This document shows, piece after piece, positions 17,316 through 25,976 of a DNA stretch of 43,051 nt; position 1 is the first letter of the stretch; each line of letters begins with the position of its first letter. The notes beneath the pieces are model-generated. The model did not search any database. It saw nothing but the letters and a program-made list of their open reading frames with translations, and was not told where the DNA came from. This DNA is from Foetidibacter luteolus. Lineage in GTDB: Bacteria > Bacteroidota > Bacteroidia > Chitinophagales > Chitinophagaceae. The position numbers were made by a program, and so were the translations under genes. The stretch is taken from assembly GCF_009650435.1 (NCBI RefSeq), contig NZ_VVIP01000092.1, positions 1-43,051 on the forward strand, written 5' to 3'.

Positions 17316-18332
17316 ATGAAAAGAAAGGTAGCCCTGAAAGATATTGCTAAGGAACTGGGAGTTTCTACAGCGCTGGTTTCTTATGTAATGAATAACCAGG
17401 AAGAAGAGAAAGGTGTAAACAAAGAATCTGCTTTAAAAATAAGGGAGGCTGCTGCAAGGCTTAATTACAGGCCCAACCAGATTGCCAAAAGCCTTAAGAC
17501 CAATAAGACCCATACGATAGGATTGATTGTTGCCGATATAGCTTACCGTTTTACTACTGGTGTTACAAGGGCCATTGAAGCCGAAGCAAAGAAGAATAAT
17601 TATACGGTTATTTTCGGCAGCTCCGACGAGAGCAATAAAAAGTTTCATGAACTGGCCAATGTACTGATTAACAGGCAGGTGGATGGGTTGATACTGGTTC
17701 CGGTTGAAAATTCTGAGCAGGAAATTGAGTACCTTCAGAAACATGACATTCCGTTTGTGCTGATAGACCGGTATTTTCCCGGGCTGGACGCCAACATGGT
17801 AGCCATTGACAATTACAAAGCGGCTTATCAATGTACTGCGCACCTGGTTAAAACAGGGCATCGTAACATAGCTTTCGTAAATTATAAAACCACGCTCTTT
17901 CATTTACAGGAACGCAACAGGGGCTACCGGCAGGCCCTGCAGGACAATGGCATTGAACCCCAGCCAGGCCTGGTGATTGATGTGAGGGAAAAACATCTAG
18001 AAGAAGATGTACGAAAAGGCATTAAGCAGGTAATGGCTTTAAACCCGGCGGCTGATAGTGTTTTCTTCGCTACCGATATACTGGCCATTCACGGGTTAAA
18101 GAACATCAACGCCATGAAAATAAAAGTACCTGGTGAGTTGGGCGTGCTAAGCTTTGACGAATCGGAAGCGTTTGAATTGTTCAGTTGCCCTGTTACCCAT
18201 GGCAGGCAACCGATAGAAGACATAGGAAAGTTGGCAGTTACCACCTTGCTTGACCTTGTTGCCAACAATAAAGTAAAGCGCAGGATTGTACTTGAGTCTG
18301 ATTTTATCAAAGGCAAGAGTTGTGGTGAATGA
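17316..18332 (+). CDS. LacI family transcriptional regulator of the sugar locus
   Basis: The 338-residue protein has a LacI-type helix-turn-helix at residues 5-30 (LKDIAKELGVSTALVSYVMN) and a hinge-helix region near 50-65 (RPNQIAKSLKTNKTHTIGL). A periplasmic-binding-protein-like sensor domain fills residues 66-335, with typical segments HTIGLIVADI, NRQVDGLILVP, VLIDRYFPG, GHRNIAFVNY and GVLSFDESE. The length is normal. LacI proteins bind palindromes with a central CG and leave them when a sugar or sugar phosphate binds the sensor domain. Matching palindromes lie in its own promoter and in the susC leader 210-270 bases after its stop, so it probably controls itself and the SusCD-MFS-GH32-ROK locus. 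The effector is likely fructose or a fructose derivative, by inference from the GH32 neighbour. Confidence 0.92.
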   Translation: MKRKVALKDIAKELGVSTALVSYVMNNQEEEKGVNKESALKIREAAARLNYRPNQIAKSLKTNKTHTIGLIVADIAYRFTTGVTRAIEAEAKKNNYTVIFGSSDESNKKFHELANVLINRQVDGLILVPVENSEQEIEYLQKHDIPFVLIDRYFPGLDANMVAIDNYKAAYQCTAHLVKTGHRNIAFVNYKTTLFHLQERNRGYRQALQDNGIEPQPGLVIDVREKHLEEDVRKGIKQVMALNPAADSVFFATDILAIHGLKNINAMKIKVPGELGVLSFDESEAFELFSCPVTHGRQPIEDIGKLAVTTLLDLVANNKVKRRIVLESDFIKGKSCGE

Positions 18333-18537
18333 TGTTTCTGAAACAGGATGATGAATAGCCCGTTAATCGCTGCCCATAGAACCAGGCGATGAAAGGATTG
18401 CCAGCCAGCTTTGTTATTTTATTTTAGCGCTGGCGAACCTCCTTCGTCGGTTTGCGACGCAAGAAACGATGCCACAAGTCCTGAAAGCTGGTATCCAGAA
18501 AATTCAATTCCGTAAAGGAATTTTTTAACCCTAAATA

Positions 18538-18600
18538 CTTTAAACGTTTAAGGAAGCAAAGGCTTCCTTATTTCACAGATAAAATTTTAAACGATTAAAC
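18538..18600 (+). promoter_or_regulatory. Twin LacI-type operators and a hairpin in the susC leader
   Basis: TTAAACGTTTAA (18540-18551) is a perfect 12-bp palindrome with the central CG of LacI operators. TTTAAACGATTAAA (18586-18599) is the exact reverse complement of the operator core in the lacI promoter. The two centres are 47 bp apart. Between them a 9-bp stem (18549-18557 with 18562-18570, loop AAAG) overlaps the first operator. No perfect TANNTTTG element was found nearby, so the transcription start is undefined. Confidence 0.75.
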
Positions 18601-18696
18601 CAACCATTATGCTTGCTTTTCACAAACCGGTACATCCGCCTTAACAAGAAATATCACCATACTCCACACCTAAATGCAAACCAATCAAAAAAGTTT

Positions 18697-21600
18697 ATGA
18701 GACTATTATTAACGATTGCTGTGCTACTGCTTAGCCTTTGCGCCATGGCGCAGCAAAAAATAACCGGAACGGTTATTCAAAAAGAAACAAATACACCCCT
18801 GGAAGGTGTAACAGTTCAATCAAAAAGCCAGACTGTTATTACAGACAGCCTGGGCCGTTTTTCTATTACGGCTACCCCGGGTGAAAGCCTGGTATTTTCT
18901 TATGTAGGCATGAAAACCATCACCATGGCGGCCCCGGCTTCGGGCACGCTTGATGTAACGCTGGAAACCAGCGGCAACGATCTAAACCAGATAGTTGTAA
19001 CGGGCTATCAAACTCAAAAAAAGGCAGACCTTACAGGCGCCGTTTCAGTTGTAAACCTCAATGATGTAAAAGACATTCCGTTAGGTAACCCCGTAAAGGC
19101 GCTGCAGGGCAGGATACCGGGTGTTTTTATCAATACGGACGGCGCCCCTAACTCCAACGCCACCATCAGGATAAGGGGCATTGGCACCCTGGGTAACAAC
19201 GACCCACTGTATGTTATTGACGGCATCCCCACCAAAAGGGGCTTACAGGAATTAAACCCCAACGATATCCAATCCATACAGGTATTGAAAGACGCTTCTT
19301 CGGCCAGCATTTATGGCTCCCGTGCGGCCAATGGCGTTATCATCGTTACCACCAAACAGGGCCGCAAAGGCTTCAGCCGTATTGATGTTAACGCTTCTAC
19401 CTCGCTTCAATACTATGACAGCAAGCTGAAGATGCTTAACGCTGAGGAACGTGGCCGGGCTTACTGGCAGGCTGCCGTTAACGACAGGTCGAACCCCAAC
19501 AACAACCAGATTTACCAATACGAATGGAATAACGATTTTAACAACCCGGTACTAAACAAAGTGATTATGCCGGAGTTTATTGACGCGGCCAAAACCATGC
19601 GCCCTGCCAATACCAACTGGTACGATGAAATAGCGCAAACATCGCTGCTCCAGTTTTACAATCTTACTTTCTCCAATGGTGGCGAACGCGGCAACTCCAT
19701 GTTTTCCATCAGCTATTACGATAACAAAGGCATACTTAAACAAACTTTCTCCAAAAAAGTAACCGCCAGGTTTAATACAGATTACTCTTTCTTTAACGGC
19801 AAATTGAAAGTGGGCGAAAATCTTTCGGCCAACTATATCAAGAACAGCATTATCAACATTGGCGATGTAATGTTTACGGCGTTGGTAGGCCAGCCGATAG
19901 TTCCGGTTTATACGGTTGATGGCGGCTGGGGAGGCCCGGCACCCGGCATGTCTGACAGGCATAACCCAGTTCGCCTTATTGAAGACAATAAGCAAAACAG
20001 AAGCAATTTTTTCCGGGTGTTCGGTAACGCTTATGCTGACCTCACCATTCTGCAGGGCCTGCATTTCCGCACCAGCTTCGGTGTTGACTATGCAGGAAAC
20101 TATCAACGCACTTTGCGGAAGTCTTATGTATCTGGCTTCCTGTCAGACCCTTCCAACCTTGCCCAGACATCGCAGGGTTACGACGGCAACTGGGTTTGGC
20201 AAAACACCGCCAGTTACCAGTTTACTGTAAACAGGAATAAGTTTGATGTACTGGCCGGTTCTGAACTAATCAAATACATCAACCAGAATTTTGCTGCCAG
20301 CAGGCAGGGCTATGCGTTGGAAAACATCAACTATGCCTACCTTGATGCAGGCTCGTCCAACCTCAATAACAGTGGCAGTGGCAGTAATTATTCCCTGCAA
20401 AGCTGGTTTGGAAAAGTAAACTATTCATGGGATGATAAATACCTCCTGTCCGCCACAGTGCGCCGGGATGGTTCTTCCCGCTTCGGCTCCGCCAACCGTT
20501 ACGGTACATTCCCTGCGTTTTCAGTGGGCTGGCGTTTAAGTGAAGAAAGTTTTATCAAAGAACATATTCCTGCCATCAGCGATTTAAAACTGCGTTATGG
20601 CTGGGGCAGGAACGGCAACCAGGAAATAGCTAACAATGCTACTTTCGGACTCTATTCCGCCATCTATGGAACAGACCACGTTTTCGACAGCGACAGGGGC
20701 ACCGCCTACGATATGAACGGTGTTGGCCAGGGCCAGTTGCAATCCGGTTTTGTAAGGATACAGCAGGGCAACGACTCGCTGAAATGGGAATCTACCACAC
20801 AGTCCAATATCGGCGTTGACTTTGGCCTTTTTAACAACAAGCTTTCAGGCTCTGTAGATTATTTCATTAAAAAAACTTCCGACATCTTAATAAGCCCGCC
20901 CTATCTCGCCGTTATTGGCGAAGGTGGCAACCGCTGGTTTAACGGCGCTTCCATGCAAAACAAAGGCATAGAAATTCTTTTGTCTTACACCGGCCGCCTG
21001 GCCAATGGCCTGGACTTTTCCATCACCGGCAACATGGCCACTTTCAGGAACAGGGTAACTTATTTACCAGATGAAGTTTTGACAGCTTACCCTGGCAACG
21101 GCCAGGATAAAACCATCCTCGGTCATCCGGTTAACTCCCTGTTCGGTTACGTGGCAGACGGTCTTTTCCGCTCGCAGGACGAGGTTGAAAAATCAGCCGC
21201 GCAACCCGGTAAAGGGCTGGGCCGCATACGCTTCAAAGACCTCAACAGCGATGGCGTTATTGATGACAAAGACAGGGATTATATTGCCAACGTTAACCCC
21301 GATTTTACTTACGGCCTCAATGTTTCCCTGTCCTGGAAAAAATTTGATCTCAACTTTTTCTTCCAGGGCCTTAAAGGCGGCCAGGTGGTTAACAATTACA
21401 AAACATATACAGATTTTTCGTCCATCACGCAGGGCACCAACTGGGGTGTAAGAACGCTGGACGCATGGACGCCGCAAAACGTTAACAGCACCATACCGGC
21501 GCTTACCGTGGCAGACAGGAACAATGAAAGCCGTTTGTCAACTTATCTTATAGAACCCGGCTCCTATCTCAAGTTGCGCAACCTGCAGCTGGCATATAAT

Positions 21601-21771
21601 TTAACCGGCGCATTCAAAACACTCAAATTTCAAAACGCCAAAGTATTTATACAGGCCAGCAACCTGCTCACGTTTAAAAGCAGTGGTTTTACCGCCGTTG
21701 ATCCGGAGAACCCCAACAACTTTTACCCGATACCTGTCATTGGGACCATCGGTATTGACGTAAGTTTTTAA
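18697..21771 (+). CDS. susC: SusC/RagA family TonB-linked outer-membrane transporter
   Basis: I choose the ATG at 18697, giving 1024 residues with signal MRLLLTIAVLLLSLCAMAQ; the frame is open further upstream but only from a TTG that would extend past the signal. After the signal comes a carboxypeptidase-D-like domain (QKITGTVIQKETNTPLEGV), then the plug domain with the SusC marks DPLYVIDGIP and ASIYGSRAANGVIIVTTK, and a long beta-barrel ending YPIPVIGTIGIDVSF with a C-terminal Phe. With SusD it forms the gated outer-membrane pair that imports oligosaccharides using TonB energy. It follows the LacI gene and the twin operators and is the first gene of the probable fructan locus. SusD starts 187 bases downstream, an unusually wide gap that holds a dispersed 38-bp repeat. 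Confidence 0.95.
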   Translation: MRLLLTIAVLLLSLCAMAQQKITGTVIQKETNTPLEGVTVQSKSQTVITDSLGRFSITATPGESLVFSYVGMKTITMAAPASGTLDVTLETSGNDLNQIVVTGYQTQKKADLTGAVSVVNLNDVKDIPLGNPVKALQGRIPGVFINTDGAPNSNATIRIRGIGTLGNNDPLYVIDGIPTKRGLQELNPNDIQSIQVLKDASSASIYGSRAANGVIIVTTKQGRKGFSRIDVNASTSLQYYDSKLKMLNAEERGRAYWQAAVNDRSNPNNNQIYQYEWNNDFNNPVLNKVIMPEFIDAAKTMRPANTNWYDEIAQTSLLQFYNLTFSNGGERGNSMFSISYYDNKGILKQTFSKKVTARFNTDYSFFNGKLKVGENLSANYIKNSIINIGDVMFTALVGQPIVPVYTVDGGWGGPAPGMSDRHNPVRLIEDNKQNRSNFFRVFGNAYADLTILQGLHFRTSFGVDYAGNYQRTLRKSYVSGFLSDPSNLAQTSQGYDGNWVWQNTASYQFTVNRNKFDVLAGSELIKYINQNFAASRQGYALENINYAYLDAGSSNLNNSGSGSNYSLQSWFGKVNYSWDDKYLLSATVRRDGSSRFGSANRYGTFPAFSVGWRLSEESFIKEHIPAISDLKLRYGWGRNGNQEIANNATFGLYSAIYGTDHVFDSDRGTAYDMNGVGQGQLQSGFVRIQQGNDSLKWESTTQSNIGVDFGLFNNKLSGSVDYFIKKTSDILISPPYLAVIGEGGNRWFNGASMQNKGIEILLSYTGRLANGLDFSITGNMATFRNRVTYLPDEVLTAYPGNGQDKTILGHPVNSLFGYVADGLFRSQDEVEKSAAQPGKGLGRIRFKDLNSDGVIDDKDRDYIANVNPDFTYGLNVSLSWKKFDLNFFFQGLKGGQVVNNYKTYTDFSSITQGTNWGVRTLDAWTPQNVNSTIPALTVADRNNESRLSTYLIEPGSYLKLRNLQLAYNLTGAFKTLKFQNAKVFIQASNLLTFKSSGFTAVDPENPNNFYPIPVIGTIGIDVSF

Positions 21772-21796
21772 ATACATTTTATGGACCGGACAGTAT

Positions 21797-21834
21797 TGCT
21801 ACTATCATCGCCTGTTGTGTCACTCACTTGTACG
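21797..21834. repeat. 38-bp dispersed repeat, copy A
   Basis: TGCTACTATCA, six variable bases and a 21-base block beginning GTTGTGTCACTCACTTG match the copy at 33564-33601 at 32 of 38 positions with identical spacing. Here it lies 25 bases after the susC stop, inside the susC-susD gap. Confidence 0.75.
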
Positions 21835-21958
21835 CTTTGTTCTTTACTGAGCAACCCGGCCACGAACTGCAGGTCTCACCGGCGAACTGGTATCAGCGTG
21901 CTTCCCTTCATTTCCTCATCTTATCTGTATAACAGTTACTGACTAAAAATAATTTCAA

Positions 21959-23680
21959 ATGAAACGAATTGTTTATATCATCATCGCAACAGGCAGCATC
22001 TTTCTTGCCGCCTCCTGCGACAAGTTCCTGGAGCAACCGCCGCAGGGTGTTGTATCCGGCGATGACCTTAACACGCCTGAAAATGTAGAAAAGCTGGTAG
22101 TATCTGCTTACTCCGCATTGGGCAACGAAGCCATACACACATCCTACAGCCTGTGGCCCTGGGGCAGTATGCGCAGCGGCGATGCTTATAAGGGTGGCGA
22201 TGGCCCCGGCGACAATACGGAATGGCACGATTATGAAACCTATGTCACCAATCGCAACACCAACTCCCGTTCAGATTTGATGTGGGCACAGATCTACAAT
22301 GCCATTGCCCGCATTAACGAAGCGCTGGGCCGCATTAACAACATGGAAGAGCCTTTGTACCCACAAAAAGTGCAGCGCCAGGCTGAAATGCGTTTCCTGC
22401 GTGGGCATTTTTACTTCATGCTCAAAATTCTGTTCAAGTATGTACCCTACTTAGATGAGACAGTGCCCAAAGAACAATATGCAACCATCTCTAACAGGCA
22501 GTTTTCCAATGATGAGCTGTGGACCAAAATAGCTGATGAATTCCGCTATGCGGCAGACCATTTGCCCGAAACGCAAACCCAAATAGCGAGGCCCCTGAAA
22601 TTTACAGCCAAGGCCTACCTTGCCAAAACATTGCTGTACCAGGCCTATGCGCAAAACGAAGACAATTCCATAAGTGGCATAGACAATAGTAAGCTGCAGG
22701 AAGTGGTAAGCCTTTGCAATGAAGTTATCGCCAGCGGCCGTTATAACCTTGCCGCTGATTTTGCAGAAAATTTCCTTGGCGCTACTGAAAACGGGCCTGA
22801 ATCTGTTTTTGCCATACAGTACTCCCGCAATGACAATACCACCTACGGCAGGATAAATATGGGCCAGGCGCTCGTTTATCCTATGAATAAAGAGTTTGGT
22901 TGCTGCTGGCAGCACATACCCAGCCAAAACCTGGTAAACTCCTTTAAAACAGATGTCAAAGGCTTACCGATGTTCACCGGCTACAACCAGTCAGACGCGG
23001 TGGAAGGTGATGATTTTTTCGACAACACATTCGACCCACGCTTAGACCACACCGTAGCCATACCCGGCCACCCCTGGAAGTACAAACCAGATTTTGTGTA
23101 CCAGAAAACCTGGGCCAGGGCGCCGCAGATTTATGGCTTCTTTACCACATTAAAAGGCACCGTTGCGCCTGATGATCCTACCTTTCAAAAGATACCGCCT
23201 TTTATGTCAAGCTCTGCCAATTGGGAGTTGATACGTTATGCGGATTTACTTCTTTGGAAAGCAGAGGCATTGATTGAACTGGGCAGGCAGGATGAAGCGC
23301 TACCCCTGATTAACCAGGTACGTGCACGAGCTGCCAACAGCGTCAGCAGGCTAAAACAGCAGGATGGCAGTTTTACTTCCAACTATTTAGTACATACCTA
23401 CCAGCCGGGCGTCAACTGTACGTGGGACCAGGCTTTTGCAAGGCAGGCACTCCGGTGGGAACGCCGCCTGGAATTCGCAATGGAAGGCAACCGCCTGTTC
23501 GACCTGGTGCGCTGGGGAATTGCAGATGTGTACATGAATAACTATTTTAAGGAAGAATCGCCCAAACGCACTTACCTGCAAACAGCAAAATTTCAAAAAG
23601 GGCGGGATGAGTATTTGCCCATACCGCTTAACCAGATAAACTTCAGCAAGGGGCTTTATCAACAGAACGCAGGATGGTGA
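21959..23680 (+). CDS. susD: SusD/RagB family surface glycan-binding lipoprotein
   Basis: The 573-residue protein begins with a lipoprotein signal ending AASC (lipid Cys20) followed by DKFLEQPPQG, the usual SusD start. The N-terminal half is helical and TPR-like (for example RQAEMRFLRGHFYFMLKILFK cut here in segments), and the C-terminal region shows the RagB pattern ALRWERRLEFAMEGNRLFDL and DEYLPIPLNQI. SusD proteins cap the SusC barrel at the cell surface and deliver glycan to it. The pair with the upstream SusC defines a polysaccharide utilisation locus. The TGA stop (23678-23680) lies inside the first unit of a heptamer array, so the array insertion or expansion begins exactly at the gene end. 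No separate SusE/SusF-like binding lipoprotein follows. Confidence 0.95.
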   Translation: MKRIVYIIIATGSIFLAASCDKFLEQPPQGVVSGDDLNTPENVEKLVVSAYSALGNEAIHTSYSLWPWGSMRSGDAYKGGDGPGDNTEWHDYETYVTNRNTNSRSDLMWAQIYNAIARINEALGRINNMEEPLYPQKVQRQAEMRFLRGHFYFMLKILFKYVPYLDETVPKEQYATISNRQFSNDELWTKIADEFRYAADHLPETQTQIARPLKFTAKAYLAKTLLYQAYAQNEDNSISGIDNSKLQEVVSLCNEVIASGRYNLAADFAENFLGATENGPESVFAIQYSRNDNTTYGRINMGQALVYPMNKEFGCCWQHIPSQNLVNSFKTDVKGLPMFTGYNQSDAVEGDDFFDNTFDPRLDHTVAIPGHPWKYKPDFVYQKTWARAPQIYGFFTTLKGTVAPDDPTFQKIPPFMSSSANWELIRYADLLLWKAEALIELGRQDEALPLINQVRARAANSVSRLKQQDGSFTSNYLVHTYQPGVNCTWDQAFARQALRWERRLEFAMEGNRLFDLVRWGIADVYMNNYFKEESPKRTYLQTAKFQKGRDEYLPIPLNQINFSKGLYQQNAGW

Positions 23681-23928
23681 GTGGTGAATGGTGAGTGGGG
23701 AGTAGTGAGTGGGGACGCATTCCACTTCTTTTTTCTTCATTCCTTGTTCCTTGTGCGATATTAAAATGGCGAGTGGTGAATGGGGAGTAGTGAATGGGGA
23801 TGCATTCTACTTCCTTATTCAAAATTCCTTGTTCCTTGTTCGATATTCATTCGGTGAATGGTGAGTGGGGGAATTGCGCTTCGCCGTTTATTATTCAAAA
23901 TTCCTTGTTCCTTGTTCGATATTCATTC
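23677..23928. repeat. Heptamer tandem array after susD
   Basis: Units GTGAGTG, GTGAATG, GGGAGTA and GGGACGC run from 23677, followed by ATTCCAC, TTCCTTG, TTCCTTG, TTCGATA and TTCATTC units. This block is repeated about three times in degraded form up to 23928. The array fills most of the gap between susD and the MFS gene. Confidence 0.85.
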
Positions 23929-23978
23929 CGTACCACTTGGAGGCGGATAATTACAGATAGCTGATAACAACATAAGAC

Positions 23979-25352
23979 ATGGGCATAAAACTAAAGGTTC
24001 TTTTAATAGCAGTAATTGCCGCAACCGGCGGTTTATTGTTTGGCTTTGATACCGGTGTTATTTCCGGGGCATTGCCTTTTTTGAAACAACACTGGCAACT
24101 GGATGATGCCAGCCTGGAATGGGTAACCACTACGGTATTGATTGGCGCCGTAATAGGCGCACTGGGCAGCGGAAAGCTCTCTGATGTACTGGGCCGCAAA
24201 AAAATGATCATTATAAATGCCGTCATTTTCTGCGCCGGAGCGCTGGGCTGCGCCTTTGCCTGGAACATAACCGTACTGATGCTGATGCGCATGGTAATTG
24301 GCATTGCCATCGGCATAACCTCTTATGTGGTGCCCATGTACATTGCCGAAATAGCCCCGGTAAGAAAACGGGGGGCGCTGGTTACACTTAACCAGTTGAT
24401 GATAACCATCGGCATACTTGTTTCTTATATCACAGACTATGCCCTGTCAGACGATAATAACCCGGCCTCCTGGCGGTGGATGTTTTTTGCGGGCTTTATA
24501 CCGGCAATCATACTGCTGGTGGGCATGTTCTTTCTCCCGGAGTCACCAAGGTGGCTTATCAGCAAGGGCCGTTGGGAAGAAGGCAAAAGGGTATTGCAAA
24601 AAACAGAAGACGCCGACCTGGTTGAACAGGCTTTGCAGGACCTGCAGAAAGAAACGGCCCTTGCCGCAGAGCAAAAAGGTGAACTGAAAGAAATACTAAA
24701 GCCCTGGTTGCGGCCTGCTTTGATTATTACAATCGGCATCTTTTTCTTTCAGCAGTTTTCCGGGGTTAACACCATTATCTACTACTCCCCTATCATATTC
24801 CAGATGGCGGGCATTGTAAGCAATACGGGCTCCATATTACCAGCCATTATTATTGGCGCTGTTAATGTGCTGGCTTGTTTTGTATCCATACTGTTGCTGG
24901 ACAAAATAGGGCGAAGAAAACTGTATATGATCGGCATTAGCGGCATGGTGCCCTCGCTGGCTTTACTGGGCTGCTGCTTTTACTTTAAAGAAGCCCTGGG
25001 CGCAAGCCTTCCCTATTTTGCTGTGCTAAGCATTGTATGCTTCATTATTTTCATTGCCATTAGCCTTGCCCCTTTGGGGTGGCTGCTTATCTCTGAAGTA
25101 TTTCCCCTGTCAGTACGTGGCGTGGGCATGAGCATTGGTTCGCTGGCGCACTGGGGTTTTAATGCCATCATCGCTTTTACCTTTTTGAAGCTGGTAAACA
25201 CCATTGGTGTATCAGCCACTTTTTTAAGTTATTCGCTCATTTGCATAGCAGGCATTGTCTGGGGCTATTTTTATATACCGGAAACGAAGGGCAAGTCGCT
25301 GGAAGATATAGAACAATCGTGGCGGCAGGGCCGCAAGCCAAGGGAGATATAG
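23979..25352 (+). CDS. MFS sugar:H+ symporter (sugar porter family)
   Basis: The 457-residue protein has 12 membrane segments and the marks of the XylE/GLUT-type sugar porters: GGLLFGFDTGVISGALPFL at 17-35, the loop motif LGRKKM in the first half, PESPRWLISKGR near 187-198 after helix 6, QQFSGVNTIIYYSP in helix 7, DKIGRRKLY in the second half, and PETKGKSLEDIE at the C-terminus. Length is typical. Proteins of this family carry a monosaccharide (glucose, fructose, xylose or similar) with a proton across the inner membrane. Its place between SusD and a GH32-like hydrolase suggests uptake of fructose or glucose released in the periplasm. The start ATG at 23979 places the first helix directly at the N-terminus. 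Confidence 0.93.
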   Translation: MGIKLKVLLIAVIAATGGLLFGFDTGVISGALPFLKQHWQLDDASLEWVTTTVLIGAVIGALGSGKLSDVLGRKKMIIINAVIFCAGALGCAFAWNITVLMLMRMVIGIAIGITSYVVPMYIAEIAPVRKRGALVTLNQLMITIGILVSYITDYALSDDNNPASWRWMFFAGFIPAIILLVGMFFLPESPRWLISKGRWEEGKRVLQKTEDADLVEQALQDLQKETALAAEQKGELKEILKPWLRPALIITIGIFFFQQFSGVNTIIYYSPIIFQMAGIVSNTGSILPAIIIGAVNVLACFVSILLLDKIGRRKLYMIGISGMVPSLALLGCCFYFKEALGASLPYFAVLSIVCFIIFIAISLAPLGWLLISEVFPLSVRGVGMSIGSLAHWGFNAIIAFTFLKLVNTIGVSATFLSYSLICIAGIVWGYFYIPETKGKSLEDIEQSWRQGRKPREI

Positions 25353-25383
25353 TATCCGTAAGGCCAATGTTATTAAGCTAGGT

Positions 25384-25461
25384 TGTCAGCCTGAGCTTGT
25401 CGAAGGCGGAGTGGTGAAAAACAACTTGCATAACCCCGGTTTCGACAAGCTCTACCTGACA
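25384..25461. repeat. REP-like imperfect palindrome
   Basis: The left arm (25384-25404, core GAGCTTGTCGAA) and right arm (25441-25461, core TTCGACAAGCTC) pair over 21 bases with three mismatches around a 36-base loop. It lies 31 bases after the MFS stop. Similar CCTGAGCTTGTCGAAGG palindromes are familiar as intergenic repeats in many Bacteroidota genomes. It could help end transcription or protect the mRNA end. Confidence 0.7.
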
Positions 25462-25587
25462 TTCGTTTTCTTAACTTAATGACATTGTCCGGCAGGCAAT
25501 TACTCATCATAGTTTTAGCGGTTAGTTTTGGAAATGTTTATTTTTTACTTTGTTTAATGGGCGGCAATTGTCTAATTGCTGCATTTA

Positions 25588-25770
25588 GTGAATGGTGAGT
25601 GGGGAGTGGTGAAGGGTGAGTGGGGAGTGGCGAGTGGGGATGCATTCCACTCCTTCATTCTTCATTCCTTGTTCCTTGTTCGATATTAAAATGGCGAGTG
25701 GGGAGTTGTGAGTGGGGACGCATTCCACTTCTTCATTCTTCATTCCTTGTTCCTTGCTCAATATTCATTT
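25588..25770. repeat. Heptamer tandem array before the GH32 gene
   Basis: GTGAATG, GTGAGTG and GGGAGTG units are followed by GGGATGC, ATTCCAC, TTCATTC, TTCCTTG and TTCGATA units, and the set is then repeated from about 25692. Unit order matches the array after susD, so the two arrays are copies of one module. Confidence 0.85.
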
Positions 25771-25776
25771 GATGAA

Positions 25777-25894
25777 GTTAGCCTAAGCTTGTCGGATGCG
25801 GGTGAGGGATTGAAGCGGAAAGCCCACAGCCGTGAGGAACGAACGGCGAGGACTTGCAGCGGAAAGCCCGACCCGAGGCACGAGGGGCACCCCC
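25777..25894 (+). repeat. Dispersed intergenic element, copy 4, joined to a REP-like arm
   Basis: A degenerate REP arm (GTTAGCCTAAGCTTGTCGG, from 25778) runs straight into GCGGGTGAGGGATTGAAGCGG at 25798. The copy ends GACCCGAGGCACGAGGGGCACCCCC at 25894, with its middle part diverged from the other copies. Confidence 0.8.
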
Positions 25895-25976
25895 AAATAA
25901 CACTAACAACTATCATTGAAAAATGCAGACAATAACCTTAATAAAATTTGAAACACTTTATTCTAAAACCAGTTAC

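Noticed and set aside
19552..20106. 184-codon minus-strand frame inside susC
   Set aside because: It is antisense to the SusC barrel and shows no features of its own.
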